64,000 nt of DNA from Planktomarina sp. (GTDB lineage Bacteria > Pseudomonadota > Alphaproteobacteria > Rhodobacterales > Rhodobacteraceae), in assembly GCA_016780825.1 (NCBI GenBank), contig JADHLF010000001.1:1-64000 (forward strand), read 5' to 3'. The translations under genes were made by a program, and so were the position numbers. Position 1 is the first letter of the stretch, and every line of letters starts with the position of its first letter. This document shows, one piece after another, positions 63,847 through 64,000 of this stretch. The notes under the pieces were generated by a model, which worked only from the letters and a program-made list of their open reading frames with translations, did no database searches and was not told the origin of the DNA.

Positions 63847-64000
63847 TCCCCAACACCTTAGAGTGCCTCGCGGTGCGGTGCAGATGCGGCCTGTGTCCCG
63901 TTACTTAAGAGCTCTGCATAACACCATTGCAACATGAAATGAGGGCAGCGGGCAAAGTGTTTTGGATTGGCGGCTGGGGTATGCAGAGGTCTTTACTTTG
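63847..64000. other. Window end without a recognised gene
   Basis: The last 154 bases after the monooxygenase stop contain no ORF I can support and no clear hairpin. Confidence 0.5.

Overview
The window reads as a chromosomal segment of a marine alphaproteobacterium of the Rhodobacteraceae (Roseobacter group). The grounds are a lipoyl-bearing pyruvate dehydrogenase E1 beta, the DMSP lyase DddP with every known metal ligand at its usual residue number, heterotetrameric sarcosine oxidase, a split nitrile hydratase, and the fabF-mltG / cysE neighbourhood in which Rhodobacterales usually carry a gene transfer agent (GTA). Assignments rest on reading translations and motifs; no database search was run.

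Layout. 1-2.75 kb: pyruvate dehydrogenase (end of pdhA, pdhB, pdhC). 2.8-5.2 kb: cysE, then a decayed GTA locus in which only the 3' end of the tail-tip gene g15 (with an in-frame stop) and a short g1-like ORF survive. 5.3-10.1 kb: fatty-acid cluster fabD-fabG-acpP-fabF-mltG. 10.3-13.2 kb: rpsF-rpsR-rplI, trigger factor (convergent) and tRNA-Leu(UAG). 13.6-15.4 kb: glnB-glnA. 15.4-18.8 kb: a DUF3445 haem-protein gene divergent from dddP, then bioY and a DUF6314 gene. 18.9-23.3 kb: purB, a three-gene nitrile hydratase set, a DMT transporter and a lipid A-type acyltransferase. 23.3-27 kb: a DUF1223 protein and aconitase.

27-33.1 kb: yajC-secD-secF-Mth938-ccmA-ccmB-ccmC-ccmD-ccmG, joining Sec translocation to cytochrome c maturation; the last Ccm factor here, ccmI, lies at 54.5 kb. 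33.4-38.2 kb: serS and the yfgM-bamB-der group, in the order I recall from E. coli. 38.5-45.1 kb: an RND efflux pair with an unusually large permease and an Atm1-type ABC exporter. 45.2-49 kb: a LysM protein, a LOG-family hydrolase overlapping rarD tail to tail, and an iron superoxide dismutase. 49-54.3 kb: sarcosine oxidase soxBDAG. 54.5-60.3 kb: ccmI-ruvX-DUF1289, then dusA-tauE/safE-dioxygenase-like genes and an MDR reductase. 60.4-63.9 kb: an MFS transporter, a SmoS-type polyol dehydrogenase and an FAD monooxygenase.

Most of the window is ordinary core chromosome. Physiologically it points to use of algal osmolytes (DMSP through DddP; sarcosine from betaine or creatine breakdown) and nitriles, next to PII/GlnA nitrogen assimilation. 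The strongest unusual signal is the GTA deletion scar between mltG and cysE: the two ends of the cluster persist, fused out of frame, while everything between is gone. No CRISPR array, insertion sequence, prophage integrase or intact mobile element was seen.
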